Source of the DNA: Rhizobium sp. Leaf371
GTDB lineage: Bacteria; Pseudomonadota; Alphaproteobacteria; Rhizobiales; Rhizobiaceae
Reading direction: 5' to 3'
Assembly (NCBI RefSeq): GCF_001424045.1
Contig: NZ_LMQB01000023.1
Span: 124,001-188,000 of the forward strand
DNA length: 64,000 bases
Shown piece after piece: positions 9,094 to 17,507 of this stretch. The position numbers and the translations under genes were made by a program. How positions within the stretch are numbered: the first letter of the stretch is position 1; the number at the start of each line of letters is the position of its first letter. Under the pieces are notes generated by a model. That model searched no databases. It was not told where the DNA came from and saw nothing but the letters and a program-made list of their open reading frames with translations.

Positions 9094-9483
9094 ATGAACA
9101 GGATAGCCTTGTCGGCTTTGCTGGCGGCAGGCGCCGCCACCTCGACGGCCGCCATGGATCAGAGGCTCGTTCGCCAGTTCGAGAAACTCGACCCGGCCAC
9201 GAGGCTGGAGCAGCGCTGCGATACCGAAGCGATGGAACGCATCAACAAGGACAAGAACCATTACCGTCCCGACAAGGTGATCGCCTATGCCTTCGGCGAT
9301 CCGGTGACGGGCACGAACACGATCACGGCACCGGGGGCGGTGTTTCGGAGCCAAGGCGAGTGGTATCGGCTGAAATTCCGCTGCACGACCGGCCCGGATC
9401 ACATCGATGTGGAATCCTTCAAATACGAGATTGGCAGCCAGATCCCGCATGACGCCTGGGAACGGCATTATCTCTATCCCTGA
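9094..9483 (+). CDS. DUF930 domain protein, secreted
   Basis: 129 residues. A short signal peptide is visible (MNRIALSALLAAGAATSTAA, likely cut after Ala20). The DUF930 domain follows (MDQRLVRQFEKLDPATRLEQRCDTEAM ... FRSQGEWYRLKFRC), with two cysteines (in EQRCD and KFRC) that could form a disulfide in the periplasm. The family is mostly found in rhizobia and relatives and has no known function. Confidence 0.8.
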   Translation: MNRIALSALLAAGAATSTAAMDQRLVRQFEKLDPATRLEQRCDTEAMERINKDKNHYRPDKVIAYAFGDPVTGTNTITAPGAVFRSQGEWYRLKFRCTTGPDHIDVESFKYEIGSQIPHDAWERHYLYP

Positions 9484-9525
9484 CGCAGGATCTTTCGAGG
9501 GTCACGCGAAAGCCGGCTGACCCGC

Positions 9526-9612
9526 CTAATTGGCAGCCCAGAGCACGAGACCCATCGAGACCGTCAGGAATGCCATGGTGGTCAGCAGCGTGCGCATCAT
9601 GTGTGCGGCCAT
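9526..9612 (-). CDS. Predicted 28-residue membrane peptide
   Basis: On the minus strand a strong ribosome site (GGGGAGGA) precedes an ATG at 9612 by about seven bases. The 28-codon frame encodes a single hydrophobic helix (MMRTLLTTMAFLTVSMGLVL, then WAAN) and ends in TAG at 9526. The size, hydrophobicity and ribosome site are typical of bacterial small membrane proteins. It is too short for ordinary gene callers. It is divergent from the ECF sigma factor gene. Confidence 0.5.
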   Translation of the reverse strand: MAAHMMRTLLTTMAFLTVSMGLVLWAAN

Positions 9613-9792
9613 ATCAACATCCTCCCCGCGTGCGTCCGGTATCGGCACCGGACGGTTCCGTCGTTCCCGATCACCCCTCATCTGCGGATCGCCTCCTCCA
9701 AGGCCGGTCCGTCGTCAGGGGTCTTCACCCTTGCGTTAACGAGCATATCGTCCATCCGTTAACAGTTCGCGGCACCTGCACCGGATTAGCAC

Positions 9793-9812
9793 ATATTAGG
9801 TATTCCTAATAT
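9793..9812. promoter_or_regulatory. Perfect 20-bp palindrome, operator candidate
   Basis: ATATTAGGTATTCCTAATAT: 8-bp arms around TATT, in the 280-base divergent region between the 28-residue ORF and the ECF sigma gene. The TTAGG-N4-CCTAA core resembles sites of the DtxR/MntR metalloregulator family, but other winged-helix regulators use similar dyads. No regulator gene lies beside it. Confidence 0.5.
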
Positions 9813-9857
9813 CAATTTTAAAGCGCTCGTGTGAAGAAAGATTCTTTTCCGGGGTAT

Positions 9858-9886
9858 GGGAATAAACCTTCGTCGCCGTGCGTATA
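9858..9886 (+). promoter_or_regulatory. Candidate ECF-type promoter of the sigma/anti-sigma operon
   Basis: GGGAATAAA starts at 9858 and CGTATA lies at 9881-9886. From GGGAAT to CGTATA the spacer is 17 bases, a geometry typical of ECF sigma autoregulated promoters (GGAA-type -35, CGT-type -10). The predicted transcription start falls at about 9892-9894, right at the ATG (9893), so the message could be leaderless. Confidence 0.45.
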
Positions 9887-9892
9887 TGAGGC

Positions 9893-10429
9893 ATGGACGA
9901 CAGGAAAAGCCCTTTCGATGTCATCGGCCAGCTTGGCGCTCTTCGGCGCTATGCCCGATCGCTCGTGCGCAATCCGCACGATGCGGAGGATCTGGTGCAG
10001 GACGCGCTGATGCGCGCCTACGAACGCCGGCCGACCTTTCGCCAGGGTGCGAACCTGCGGACATGGCTGATGTCCGTCCTTCACAACACGCATATCGACA
10101 GCCTGCGCCGCAAGCGCTCGCAGGCGCGGCGCGTGGAGGAGGCAGCGCTGCTGTCGGAAGGGCTGCATCATGGCGACGCGGAAGATGTGGTTCGTCTCGC
10201 ACAGCTGCGCGAAGCCTTCTTCAGCCTTCCGGAAGAGCAACGTGCAGCGCTTCATCTCGTCGCCATCGACGACATGTCCTACCAGGATGCCGCGCGCGTC
10301 CTCGATATTCCCGTGGGGACGCTGATGTCGCGCCTTTCCCGCGCGCGGGCTCGCCTGCGCGCCTTCGAGGAAGGCCGTGCGCCGCCGCACCTCAAGATCG
10401 TTGGAGGTACCGACAATGACCGTGGCTGA
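9893..10429 (+). CDS. ECF-family RNA polymerase sigma factor
   Basis: 178 residues with sigma region 2 (RYARSLVRNPHDAEDLVQDALMRAYERRPTFRQG, NLRTWLMSVLHNTHIDSLRR) and region 4 (FFSLPEEQRAALHLVAIDDMSYQDAARVLDIPVGTLMSRLSRARARLR). There is no region 3, so it is an ECF (group 4) factor. It overlaps the following anti-sigma gene by 14 bases, the normal coupling of such pairs. The start has only GAGG two bases before the ATG, which is too close for a standard ribosome site. The group resembles ECF26-type proteins, an assignment from memory of the family rather than a search. Confidence 0.92.
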   Translation: MDDRKSPFDVIGQLGALRRYARSLVRNPHDAEDLVQDALMRAYERRPTFRQGANLRTWLMSVLHNTHIDSLRRKRSQARRVEEAALLSEGLHHGDAEDVVRLAQLREAFFSLPEEQRAALHLVAIDDMSYQDAARVLDIPVGTLMSRLSRARARLRAFEEGRAPPHLKIVGGTDNDRG

Positions 10430-11189
10430 CCCGATTCTCGACAGCGACCTCGATGCCTATGTCGACAACCAGCTGACGCCGAAGCGGCGCCTGCAGGTCG
10501 AAGCGCATCTGGCGCAGAACCCGGAGGCCGCCGCCCGCGTCATGGGCGATCTGCACATGCGCGGCGAACTGCGCCTGTCGCTGCAGGCGACCGTCGATCC
10601 CGGCGGCACGCGCCAGACCCGCGATGCGGCGCGGCGGCTGGAAAGCGGTCTGCGTTTTCCCCGGTTCGGCCAGCAACTGCAACGCGTGGCCGCCGTCAGC
10701 CTGCTCGTCGGTGCCGGCTGGGTCGCCAGCACGAGCTTCGGCCCCTTTCAGGTGACGGAGGTCGTGGCCTCCGAGCCGCCGCCGGCCCATGTCGAGGAAG
10801 CCGTCCGGGCACACCGCACGGCGGAGATCCGCGAAACCATGTCGTCGCAGCCGGAGGTGCACACCTACGACCGCGAGGACATCCGCGCCGCGACCGCGAT
10901 CGTCATGCCGGCGCTGCCGGACAGCTGGACCGTGGTCGATGTGCAGGTGTTCCCCTCGCGCTTCGGCCCAAGCGTCGAACTCGCCATCCGCACGCCGGAC
11001 AAGGCGCAGATGTCGCTCTTCGCCGTTCGACCGGGCGCTTTTTCGGTGCGGCCGGTGAAGACCTACGCGATCGACGGCATCGAGGCGGCGGACTGGCAGA
11101 TCGGCGACGTCGCCTATGCGCTGGTTTCCGCGACCGGCGAGGCGAAGCTGACCCAGACGGCGGAGCGCCTCTCCAAAACCCTTTACTGA
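10416..11189 (+). CDS. Anti-sigma factor, membrane-anchored (ECF partner)
   Basis: 257 residues from the ATG at 10416, which has GGAGG upstream; the frame extends further up but inside the sigma gene. The N-terminal 90 residues have the anti-sigma fold signature (LDSDLDAYVDNQLTPKRRLQVEAHLAQNPEAAARV) but lack the His-Cys-Cys zinc triad. One transmembrane helix follows (about 95-112, VAAVSLLVGAGWVAS). About 140 residues of predicted periplasmic domain come next (AIVMPALPDSWTVVDVQVFPSRFGPSVELAIRT). The cue sensed is unknown. A 16-bp tandem repeat covers its stop codon. Confidence 0.85.
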   Translation: MTVADPILDSDLDAYVDNQLTPKRRLQVEAHLAQNPEAAARVMGDLHMRGELRLSLQATVDPGGTRQTRDAARRLESGLRFPRFGQQLQRVAAVSLLVGAGWVASTSFGPFQVTEVVASEPPPAHVEEAVRAHRTAEIRETMSSQPEVHTYDREDIRAATAIVMPALPDSWTVVDVQVFPSRFGPSVELAIRTPDKAQMSLFAVRPGAFSVRPVKTYAIDGIEAADWQIGDVAYALVSATGEAKLTQTAERLSKTLY

Positions 11190-11216
11190 CCCCGGACCGG
11201 ACTGACCCCGGACCGG
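11185..11216. repeat. Tandem duplication of 16 bp at the anti-sigma stop codon
   Basis: ACTGACCCCGGACCGG occurs twice in direct succession (11185-11200 and 11201-11216). The first copy contains the TGA stop of the anti-sigma gene, so the coding frame is unaffected. Confidence 0.9.
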
Positions 11217-11297
11217 CCCCTGGGCCTTCCGGTGCCGACGTCCTTCACAGTTTCTGATCCAACCATCCCCACTTTCTCATCCAAAAGGAGACCCCCG

Positions 11298-12014
11298 ATG
11301 AGTTTCAGCAATCCCGGCCCCCGCTACGGCGCAACGGCACAGAGCGGCGCCTTCCTCGACCAGGCGCTGCGCCAGCACATGCTGCGCGTCTACAACTATA
11401 TGGGTCTCGGCCTCGTGGTCACCGGCCTCGTCGCCTTCATCGTCGGCACGACGCCGGCGCTCTACGTTCCGATCTTCCAGTCGCCGCTGAAGTGGGTCGT
11501 CATGCTCGCGCCGGTCGGCTTCGTGCTGTTCATGTCGTTCCGCCTGCAGACCATGTCGGCGGGCATGGCACAGGCCATGTTCTGGGCGTTCTGCGCCGTG
11601 ATGGGCCTGTCGCTCGCCTCCGTCTTCCTCGTGTTCACCGGAACGAGCATCGCGCGCACCTTCTTCATCGCCGCGACCATGTTCGGCGCGACCAGCCTTT
11701 ACGGCTACGTGACCAAGGCCGACCTGTCGAAGATGGGCTCGTTCCTGATGATGGGCCTGATCGGCGTGGTCATCGCCTCGGTCGTCAACATCTTCCTCGG
11801 CTCGTCCGCCCTGCAGTTCGCCATCTCGGTCATCGGCATCGTCGTGTTCGTCGGCCTGACGGCTTACGACACGCAGAACATCAAGGAACAGTTTGCCGAG
11901 AACATGGACCAGGAATCGCAGCAGAAGCTTGCCGTCTTCGGCGCCCTGTCGCTGTACCTGAACTTCGTCAACATCTTCCAGCTCCTGCTGAACTTCACCG
12001 GCGAGCGCGAATAG
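11298..12014 (+). CDS. Bax inhibitor-1 / YccA family integral membrane protein
   Basis: 238 residues from the ATG at 11298, preceded by AAAAGGAG. There are seven hydrophobic segments: about 32-52, 62-80, 88-108, 114-130, 145-165, 172-190 and 215-232. The family signature near the sixth to seventh helix reads VGLTAYDTQNIKEQ, and the C-terminal FVNIFQLLLNFTGERE is typical of BI-1 proteins. The family (TMBIM) includes calcium-leak channels and E. coli YccA, which modulates FtsH. The role here is not known. It follows the sigma/anti-sigma pair in the same orientation with a 108-base gap, so it may be part of that regulon. Confidence 0.92.
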   Translation: MSFSNPGPRYGATAQSGAFLDQALRQHMLRVYNYMGLGLVVTGLVAFIVGTTPALYVPIFQSPLKWVVMLAPVGFVLFMSFRLQTMSAGMAQAMFWAFCAVMGLSLASVFLVFTGTSIARTFFIAATMFGATSLYGYVTKADLSKMGSFLMMGLIGVVIASVVNIFLGSSALQFAISVIGIVVFVGLTAYDTQNIKEQFAENMDQESQQKLAVFGALSLYLNFVNIFQLLLNFTGERE

Positions 12015-12123
12015 TCGCGTCCGACGTCCCGTCTTTCTCCTTCCGGCCCGCGGGCCGGGGGGATCCCTTCAAGCCGTTCCTGCAACAGTCGCGTTGCGCA
12101 TGAGATCACGGAGACACATCACC

Positions 12124-12771
12124 ATGGACAGCAATGACCGCCAGGCGATCGACGGGCTCTTTTCCCGCATTGCCGAGGTCGAGCGCCAATCCGGCCCGCT
12201 CGATCAGGAGGCCAATGCCTTCATCGGCCAGAAAATCGCCGCCCAGCCGACGGCCGCCTACCTGATGGCGCAGACCATCGTCGTCCAGGACCAGGCTCTG
12301 GCGGCGGCCGAGCAGCGGATCCAGGAACTGGAGCGCCAGTCGTCCGGTCGCTCTTCCGGCGGGCTGTTCTCCAGCCTGTTCGGTGGCGGAAGCCAGGCCT
12401 CCCCTGCCCGCCATGCAGCACCGGCGAACAGCTATGGGCAGCAGCCCCCGCAAGGCGGCTATGCTCAGGCCAGCCCCGCCATGGGCCAACAGCCGGCAGG
12501 CCAGCCGGGCGCCCAGCCCAACAGCCCATCCAACAGCCCCTGGGGTAACCAGGGCGGTGTTCAGCAAGGGCAACGGGCTGGTGGCGGCTTTCTGCAAGGT
12601 GCGGCCCAGACCGCCATGGGCGTCGCCGGCGGCATGCTCCTCGGCAGCGCCATCGGCAGCATGTTCTCCGGCGGCGAAGCCAACGCGGCGGAAACGCCCG
12701 CCGAAGCTCCGGCAGAAGACACGGGCGCCGACGACATGGGTGGCGACGATATGGGCGATATGGATTTCTGA
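12124..12771 (+). CDS. DUF2076 domain protein
   Basis: 215 residues. The N-terminal helical part (about 1-75: DRQAIDGLFSRIAEVERQSGPLDQEANAFI, TAAYLMAQTIVVQDQALAAAEQRIQELE) is the DUF2076 hallmark. Next is a Gly/Gln/Pro-rich flexible stretch (80-160) and a hydrophobic glycine segment (AAQTAMGVAGGMLLGSAIGSMF). An acidic Asp-rich tail ends in DMGDMDF. Proteins of this family are often annotated as periplasmic ligand-binding, without direct evidence. The ATG at 12124 is used because the 10 upstream in-frame residues are untypical. An intrinsic terminator follows. Confidence 0.85.
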   Translation: MDSNDRQAIDGLFSRIAEVERQSGPLDQEANAFIGQKIAAQPTAAYLMAQTIVVQDQALAAAEQRIQELERQSSGRSSGGLFSSLFGGGSQASPARHAAPANSYGQQPPQGGYAQASPAMGQQPAGQPGAQPNSPSNSPWGNQGGVQQGQRAGGGFLQGAAQTAMGVAGGMLLGSAIGSMFSGGEANAAETPAEAPAEDTGADDMGGDDMGDMDF

Positions 12772-12797
12772 TCGCCCGAAGCATCGAACGAAAAGCG

Positions 12798-12824
12798 AGA
12801 GTCGGCCAAAAGCCGGCTCTTTTT
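12798..12824 (+). terminator. Intrinsic terminator after the DUF2076 gene
   Basis: AGAGTCGGC (12798-12806), loop CAAAA, GCCGGCTCT (12812-12820): a 9-bp stem with one G-T pair, running into TTTTT at 12820-12824. It ends the plus-strand unit before the opposing tRNA gene. Confidence 0.85.
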
Positions 12825-12939
12825 CGTGATGGCCGATGGCGGAAAACACGGGTCGTCCATCGCACGCGCGAGACAGTCCGATGGACGCGGTCGAGATCAC
12901 GGTTTTCCCGGATAATCTTCGAAAAAAGGGAGAGAAGAA

Positions 12940-13014
12940 TGGTGCTGCTAGAGAGATTTGAACTCTCGGCCTCTCCCTTACCAAGGGAGTGCTCTACCCC
13001 TGAGCTATAGCAGC
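12940..13014 (-). tRNA. tRNA-Thr(GGT)
   Basis: 75 nt including an encoded CCA (12942-12940). The acceptor stem pairs GCTGCTA with TAGCAGC. The D arm contains GCTCAGGGGTAGAGC. The anticodon stem CTCCC/GGGAG encloses TTGGTAA with anticodon GGT. The T arm is GAGAG-TTCAAAT-CTCTC. A T6 run lies 20 bases past the 3' end on the same strand. Confidence 0.96.
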
Positions 13015-13264
13015 ACTGAAGACAGCGGCGGCGCAGAGGCGACCGTGTCGGAGCGAGGGCCTATTGCCATAGGTTTTCGGGGAGCGCAAGGCAGGGGAAG
13101 CGGTTTTCTTGTGTTTGGAGCATTTGGAGGCGGCCCGAGGGCACGGCTTGGGTTTCGCGCGGCGCGGCGATTTTGTAGGAAGGCGGCGTGGCGGTGCGGT
13201 GCGGACGGTCGGATGCACGCGATCGTTCGGATGCGGCCATGGTCTAAAGGGACGGGAGCGGCAA

Positions 13265-13582
13265 ATGAGCGAGGCGGAACGGCAGGCACAGGCGCGGCGG
13301 GAACGGGCGGCGCGGACGTTGCGGGAGAACCTCCAGCGGCGCAAGCAGCAGGGACGCGCGCGACGGGCCGGCGATGCCGACGAGGCCGTGGGATTGCCGG
13401 CGGCCAGCGGCGAGGCGCTTGTCGACGTCGGTGGCGATACGCCTCTTCCCGCGGACCCCGAACCTGCCGAGGCCGAATCGGCTGCGGACGACGAGCGCGC
13501 GCATCGCAGCGATGGCGAGATCGATCCCGCAGGCGGTGTCGATCGGCATCCTGCCGCAAATCCGGACCAATCCTCAAGATAA
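13265..13582 (+). CDS. Hypothetical protein, charged, 105 residues
   Basis: ATG at 13265 with GGGAG upstream. The first 40 residues are very basic and helical ([30 protein letters not shown]) and the rest is acidic and disordered. No domain is recognised. It is separated from murA by 175 bases. A longer frame to 13109 exists without a ribosome site. It could be a small nucleic-acid-associated protein or a non-conserved frame. Confidence 0.5.
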   Translation: MSEAERQAQARRERAARTLRENLQRRKQQGRARRAGDADEAVGLPAASGEALVDVGGDTPLPADPEPAEAESAADDERAHRSDGEIDPAGGVDRHPAANPDQSSR

Positions 13583-13757
13583 TGCGGCGCGGCGCCCCTC
13601 TTTCCGGGTGCCAGCATCGCCCACGCAAACCGCTCGCGCCGCCGCGTCCTGCGGATCGCTTCTCATTTGCCCTGGCTTGCTTTATGGAAGCCGCTTTCCT
13701 GCCGACGAACGGCATATCTATCATGCAGGGGCGTTTCAGCCCCGACGAGGACTGATC

Positions 13758-15050
13758 ATGGATCGCATCAGAATTACCGGTGGCAACGAGCTTCACGGGA
13801 TCATCCCGATTTCCGGCGCCAAGAACGCCGCCCTGCCGCTGATGATCGCATCGCTCCTCACAGACGACACGCTGACGCTGGAAAACGTGCCGCATCTCGC
13901 CGATGTCGAGCAGCTCATCCGCATCCTCGGCAATCACGGCGCCGACATCTCGGTCAACGGCCGGCGCGAGCGGCAGGGCGAAAGCTATGCGCGCACGATC
14001 CACTTCACCTGCCGCAACATCGTCGATACCACGGCGCCCTATGAGCTGGTCTCGAAGATGCGCGCCAGCTTCTGGGTCATCGGACCGCTTCTGGCGCGCG
14101 AGGGCAAGGCGCGCGTGTCGCTGCCCGGCGGCTGCGCCATCGGGACGCGGCCGGTCGATCTCTTCATCGAGGGCCTTGCGGCGCTCGGCGCGAATATCGA
14201 GATCGACAGCGGCTACATCAATGCGACGGCCCCCGCAGGCGGGCTGATCGGCGCACGCTACGTGTTTCCGAAAGTCTCCGTCGGGGCGACGCATGTCATG
14301 ATGATGGCGGCGACGCTGGCCAATGGCACGACCACGATCGGCAATGCCGCGCGCGAGCCGGAAGTGGTCGATCTCGCGAACTGCCTCAACGCCATGGGCG
14401 CGAAGGTCACCGGCGCCGGCACCTCCACCATCACCATCGAGGGCGTCACCTCGCTTTCGGGCGCGCGCCACCGCGTCCTGCCCGATCGCATCGAAACCGG
14501 CACCTATGCCATGGCCGTGGCCATGACCGGCGGCGATGTCATCCTCGAAGGCACCGATGCGAGCCTGCTCGACACGGCGCTCGAAGCGATCCGCCGTGCG
14601 GGCGCCGAGATCACGCCGACGGAAACCGGCATCCGGGTCTATCGCAATGGCGGCGGCATCAAGCCGGTCGATGTGGTCACCGACCCCTTTCCGGGCTTCC
14701 CGACCGACCTGCAGGCGCAGTTCATGGGCCTGATGACGCGTTCCAGCGGCGTTTCGCACATCACCGAGACGATCTTCGAAAACCGCTTCATGCACGTGCA
14801 GGAGCTCGCCCGGCTCGGCGCGCGCATCACCCTGTCCGGGCAGACGGCGAAGATCGAGGGCGTGCCGCGCCTGAAAGGTGCGCCGGTCATGGCGACAGAC
14901 CTTCGCGCCTCCGTATCGCTGGTCATCGCCGGCCTGGTGGCCGAAGGCGATACGATGGTGTCGCGCGTCTATCATCTGGATCGCGGCTTCGAGCGGCTGG
15001 AAGAGAAGCTGACGCGCTGCGGCGCGATCGTCGAGCGCGTGACCGACTGA
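13758..15050 (+). CDS. murA: UDP-N-acetylglucosamine 1-carboxyvinyltransferase (MurA)
   Basis: MurA transfers enolpyruvate from PEP to UDP-GlcNAc, the first committed step of peptidoglycan synthesis in the cytoplasm. The 430-residue product has the EPSP-synthase fold throughout. It begins [27 protein letters not shown], holds the substrate-binding Lys in SGAKNAALP, and carries the active-site Cys126 in [15 protein letters not shown]. The C-terminal half has [15 protein letters not shown] and [14 protein letters not shown]. Length and motifs are standard. The true start is the ATG at 13758; a longer frame to 13374 is open but outside the family alignment. Confidence 0.97.
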   Translation: MDRIRITGGNELHGIIPISGAKNAALPLMIASLLTDDTLTLENVPHLADVEQLIRILGNHGADISVNGRRERQGESYARTIHFTCRNIVDTTAPYELVSKMRASFWVIGPLLAREGKARVSLPGGCAIGTRPVDLFIEGLAALGANIEIDSGYINATAPAGGLIGARYVFPKVSVGATHVMMMAATLANGTTTIGNAAREPEVVDLANCLNAMGAKVTGAGTSTITIEGVTSLSGARHRVLPDRIETGTYAMAVAMTGGDVILEGTDASLLDTALEAIRRAGAEITPTETGIRVYRNGGGIKPVDVVTDPFPGFPTDLQAQFMGLMTRSSGVSHITETIFENRFMHVQELARLGARITLSGQTAKIEGVPRLKGAPVMATDLRASVSLVIAGLVAEGDTMVSRVYHLDRGFERLEEKLTRCGAIVERVTD

Positions 15051-15149
15051 TGCGCGGCGGGTCGCGGCCCGTTGCGCAAGCCGCCGCCGCGACCTATCTC
15101 TGCTCCGGACCCCGGAACCCGAAGGGCCAGATCTCACAGGCAGGACCTC

Positions 15150-15605
15150 ATGGACACATTGAAGCTCATGGCGCTGGACGCGCAGGACCTGGAGATCATC
15201 TCCGCACATGTGCAGGATGCGGTCTTCAAGGTCGAGGGCATCTCCTACACGCCCCGGACCGGCAGCTTCGCGCTGGTGGTCAACCGCTTCGTCTGGGAAA
15301 AGACGGTGGGCGGCGATGCGGCCGCCGCCAAGAAGAAGACCAATGAGCGCCGCCGCGCCGTGATCGGCTTCCACCGCGTGACGTCCGTGCGCTCCATCGG
15401 CTTTTCGAGGACGGACACGGACGCCGTGCTGTCGCTGCTGGCCCTGCGGTTCGAGCCCAAGGGCGAGGGCCCGGACGGCGTGCTGGAACTGGTGCTGGCC
15501 GGCGATGCGACGATCGCGCTGAATGTGGAATGTATCGAGGTACAGCTTGCGGATACGGGCGGGGCGTGGGAAACCGCTTTCAGGCCTCACCATCCGGAAA
15601 GCTGA
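15150..15605 (+). CDS. DUF2948 family protein
   Basis: 151 residues from the ATG at 15150 (AGGA upstream). The sequence matches the alphaproteobacterial DUF2948 family: LMALDAQDLEIISAHVQDAV, then RTGSFALVVNRFVWE, RRRAVIGFHRVTSVRS and LELVLAGDATIALNVECIEV. Function is unknown. Its fixed place between murA and hisD is shared with other rhizobia and may only reflect an old operon. Confidence 0.85.
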   Translation: MDTLKLMALDAQDLEIISAHVQDAVFKVEGISYTPRTGSFALVVNRFVWEKTVGGDAAAAKKKTNERRRAVIGFHRVTSVRSIGFSRTDTDAVLSLLALRFEPKGEGPDGVLELVLAGDATIALNVECIEVQLADTGGAWETAFRPHHPES

Positions 15606-15726
15606 GACGGTGCCGGCCGGCGCTTGACGGGGAGAGGCCAATGACGCCGGCGACCCCAACGGCGCTGTTCCGTCTGGCATGCCCGAATTCCCTATGACGT
15701 CCGCCGACACGAAGGATCCCGACACA

Positions 15727-17031
15727 GTGGCCATTCGCCTCGACCACCGCGCTTCCGATTTCGAGGCCGCATTCGCGGCCTTTCTCACCACCAAGCGGGA
15801 GGTCTCCGAGGATGTCGACCTGACCGTGCGCCGGATCATCGCCGACGTGCGCGAGCGGGGTGACGCCGCCCTGTCCGAATATACGCTGAAATGGGACAAG
15901 CTCGACCACGCCACGACCGCCATGGCCGTCTCGGCCGAGGAGGTGGATGCCGCGATCGAAGCCGTGCCGTCCGAAGTGCTGGGCGCCCTGAAGGTCGCCG
16001 CCGTGCGGATCGAGGCGCACCATGCCCGCCAGCTGCCGAAAGACGACATCTATACCGATGCCATGGGCGTCGGCCTCGGCTCGCGATGGACGCCGATCGA
16101 TGCGGTCGGCCTCTACGTTCCCGGGGGCACGGCGAGCTATCCCAGCTCCGTGCTGATGAACGCCTTGCCGGCGAAGGTCGCCGGCGTTCCGCGCGTGGTC
16201 ATGGTCGTGCCGGCGCTGGCCGGCAACATCAATCCCGCCGTTCTCGCCGCAGCCCGCATGGCCGGCGTGTCCGAGATCTACCGGATCGGCGGCGCGCAGG
16301 CCATCGCGGCCCTTGCCTATGGCACGGCCACGATCGCACCGGTCGCCAAGATCATGGGTCCGGGCAACGCCTATGTGGCCGCCGCCAAGCGCCAGGTGTT
16401 CGGCACGGTCGGCATCGACATGATCGCCGGCCCATCCGAAGTTCTCGTGATCGCCGACAAGGACAACGACCCGGACTGGATCGCCGCCGACCTTCTGGCG
16501 CAGGCCGAGCACGATATCAATTCGCAGTCGATCCTCATCACCGACGATGCCGCGTTTGCCGATGCGGTCGAACGGGCGGTCGAGCGGCAGCTCGCCACGC
16601 TTCCCCGCGCGGAGACGGCGCGCAGCAGCTGGCGCGATTTCGGCGCTATCATTCTCGTCGAGGATCTTGCCAGCGCACCGGACCTTGCCAACCGGATCGC
16701 AGCCGAGCACCTGGAACTGGCCCTGGCCGATCCGGATGCGATGATCCCCAAGATCCGCAATGCGGGGGCGATCTTCATCGGACGCTACACGCCCGAGGTC
16801 ATCGGCGACTATGTCGGCGGCTCCAACCATGTGCTGCCGACGGCGCGCTCGGCCCGCTTCTCTTCCGGACTCGGCGTGCTCGACTATGTGAAGCGCACCT
16901 CGATCCTCAGGCTCGGCACCGAACAGCTGCGCGATCTTGGCCCCGCCGCCATCGCGCTCGCCCGTGCGGAGGGTCTGGAGGCCCATGCGCGCTCGGTGGC
17001 GATCCGCCTCAACCTTGGAGAGACGGGATGA
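15727..17031 (+). CDS. hisD: Histidinol dehydrogenase (HisD)
   Basis: HisD catalyses the last two steps of histidine synthesis (histidinol to histidine, NAD-dependent, zinc). Seen are the core segments [39 protein letters not shown] and [15 protein letters not shown], and the zinc/catalytic residues in LLAQAEHD and IAAEHLEL. The C-terminal [18 protein letters not shown] is also present. The GTG at 15727 with AAGGA 10 bases upstream gives 434 residues and the usual N-terminus (VAIRLD). An ATG at 15679 would add 16 residues with no homology. Its end overlaps the next gene by four bases. Confidence 0.95.
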   Translation: MAIRLDHRASDFEAAFAAFLTTKREVSEDVDLTVRRIIADVRERGDAALSEYTLKWDKLDHATTAMAVSAEEVDAAIEAVPSEVLGALKVAAVRIEAHHARQLPKDDIYTDAMGVGLGSRWTPIDAVGLYVPGGTASYPSSVLMNALPAKVAGVPRVVMVVPALAGNINPAVLAAARMAGVSEIYRIGGAQAIAALAYGTATIAPVAKIMGPGNAYVAAAKRQVFGTVGIDMIAGPSEVLVIADKDNDPDWIAADLLAQAEHDINSQSILITDDAAFADAVERAVERQLATLPRAETARSSWRDFGAIILVEDLASAPDLANRIAAEHLELALADPDAMIPKIRNAGAIFIGRYTPEVIGDYVGGSNHVLPTARSARFSSGLGVLDYVKRTSILRLGTEQLRDLGPAAIALARAEGLEAHARSVAIRLNLGETG

Positions 17032-17504
17032 GCCAGGCGCCCGCTTTTCGCCTCTGCGACGTGGTGCTGGACGAGACGATCGGCCGCTCGACGCCCGATG
17101 TGGAGCATGAGCGGGCCGTCGCCATCTTCGACCTGATCGAGGAAAACAGCTTCGAGCCGATCGGCCATGACGGTGGCCCCTACCGGCTGAAACTGTCGCT
17201 GATGGACAGCAAGCTCGTGCTCAACGTGACCACCGAGGCGGGCGGCGACGTCATCACCCATATTCTCTCGCTGACGCCGTTCCGCCGCATCGTGCGCGAT
17301 TATTTCATGATCTGCGAGAGCTATTACGAGGCAATCCGCAGCTCGACGCCGAGCCAGATCGAAGCGATCGACATGGGACGGCGCGGCATTCACAACGAGG
17401 GTTCGCAGACGCTGATGGATCGCCTTTCCGGCAAGATCAAGCTCGACTTCGACACGGCACGCCGACTCTTCACCCTCGTCTGCGTGCTCTACTGGCGGGG
17501 GTAG
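17028..17504 (+). CDS. UPF0262 family protein
   Basis: 158 residues, starting inside the hisD stop (ATGA overlap). Family features are [34 protein letters not shown] and the stretch [49 protein letters not shown]. It is predicted soluble. Function is unknown. The hisD-UPF0262-LMW-phosphatase order is conserved in rhizobia, and translational coupling to hisD indicates co-expression. Confidence 0.88.
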   Translation: MSQAPAFRLCDVVLDETIGRSTPDVEHERAVAIFDLIEENSFEPIGHDGGPYRLKLSLMDSKLVLNVTTEAGGDVITHILSLTPFRRIVRDYFMICESYYEAIRSSTPSQIEAIDMGRRGIHNEGSQTLMDRLSGKIKLDFDTARRLFTLVCVLYWRG

Positions 17505-17507
17505 GCG

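Noticed and set aside
12046-12062. GC-rich palindrome after the Bax-inhibitor-1 gene as a terminator
   Set aside because: No T-run follows it on either strand.
13005-16049. A 1014-codon minus-strand frame opposite murA and DUF2948
   Set aside because: Antisense shadow; murA on the other strand is unmistakable.
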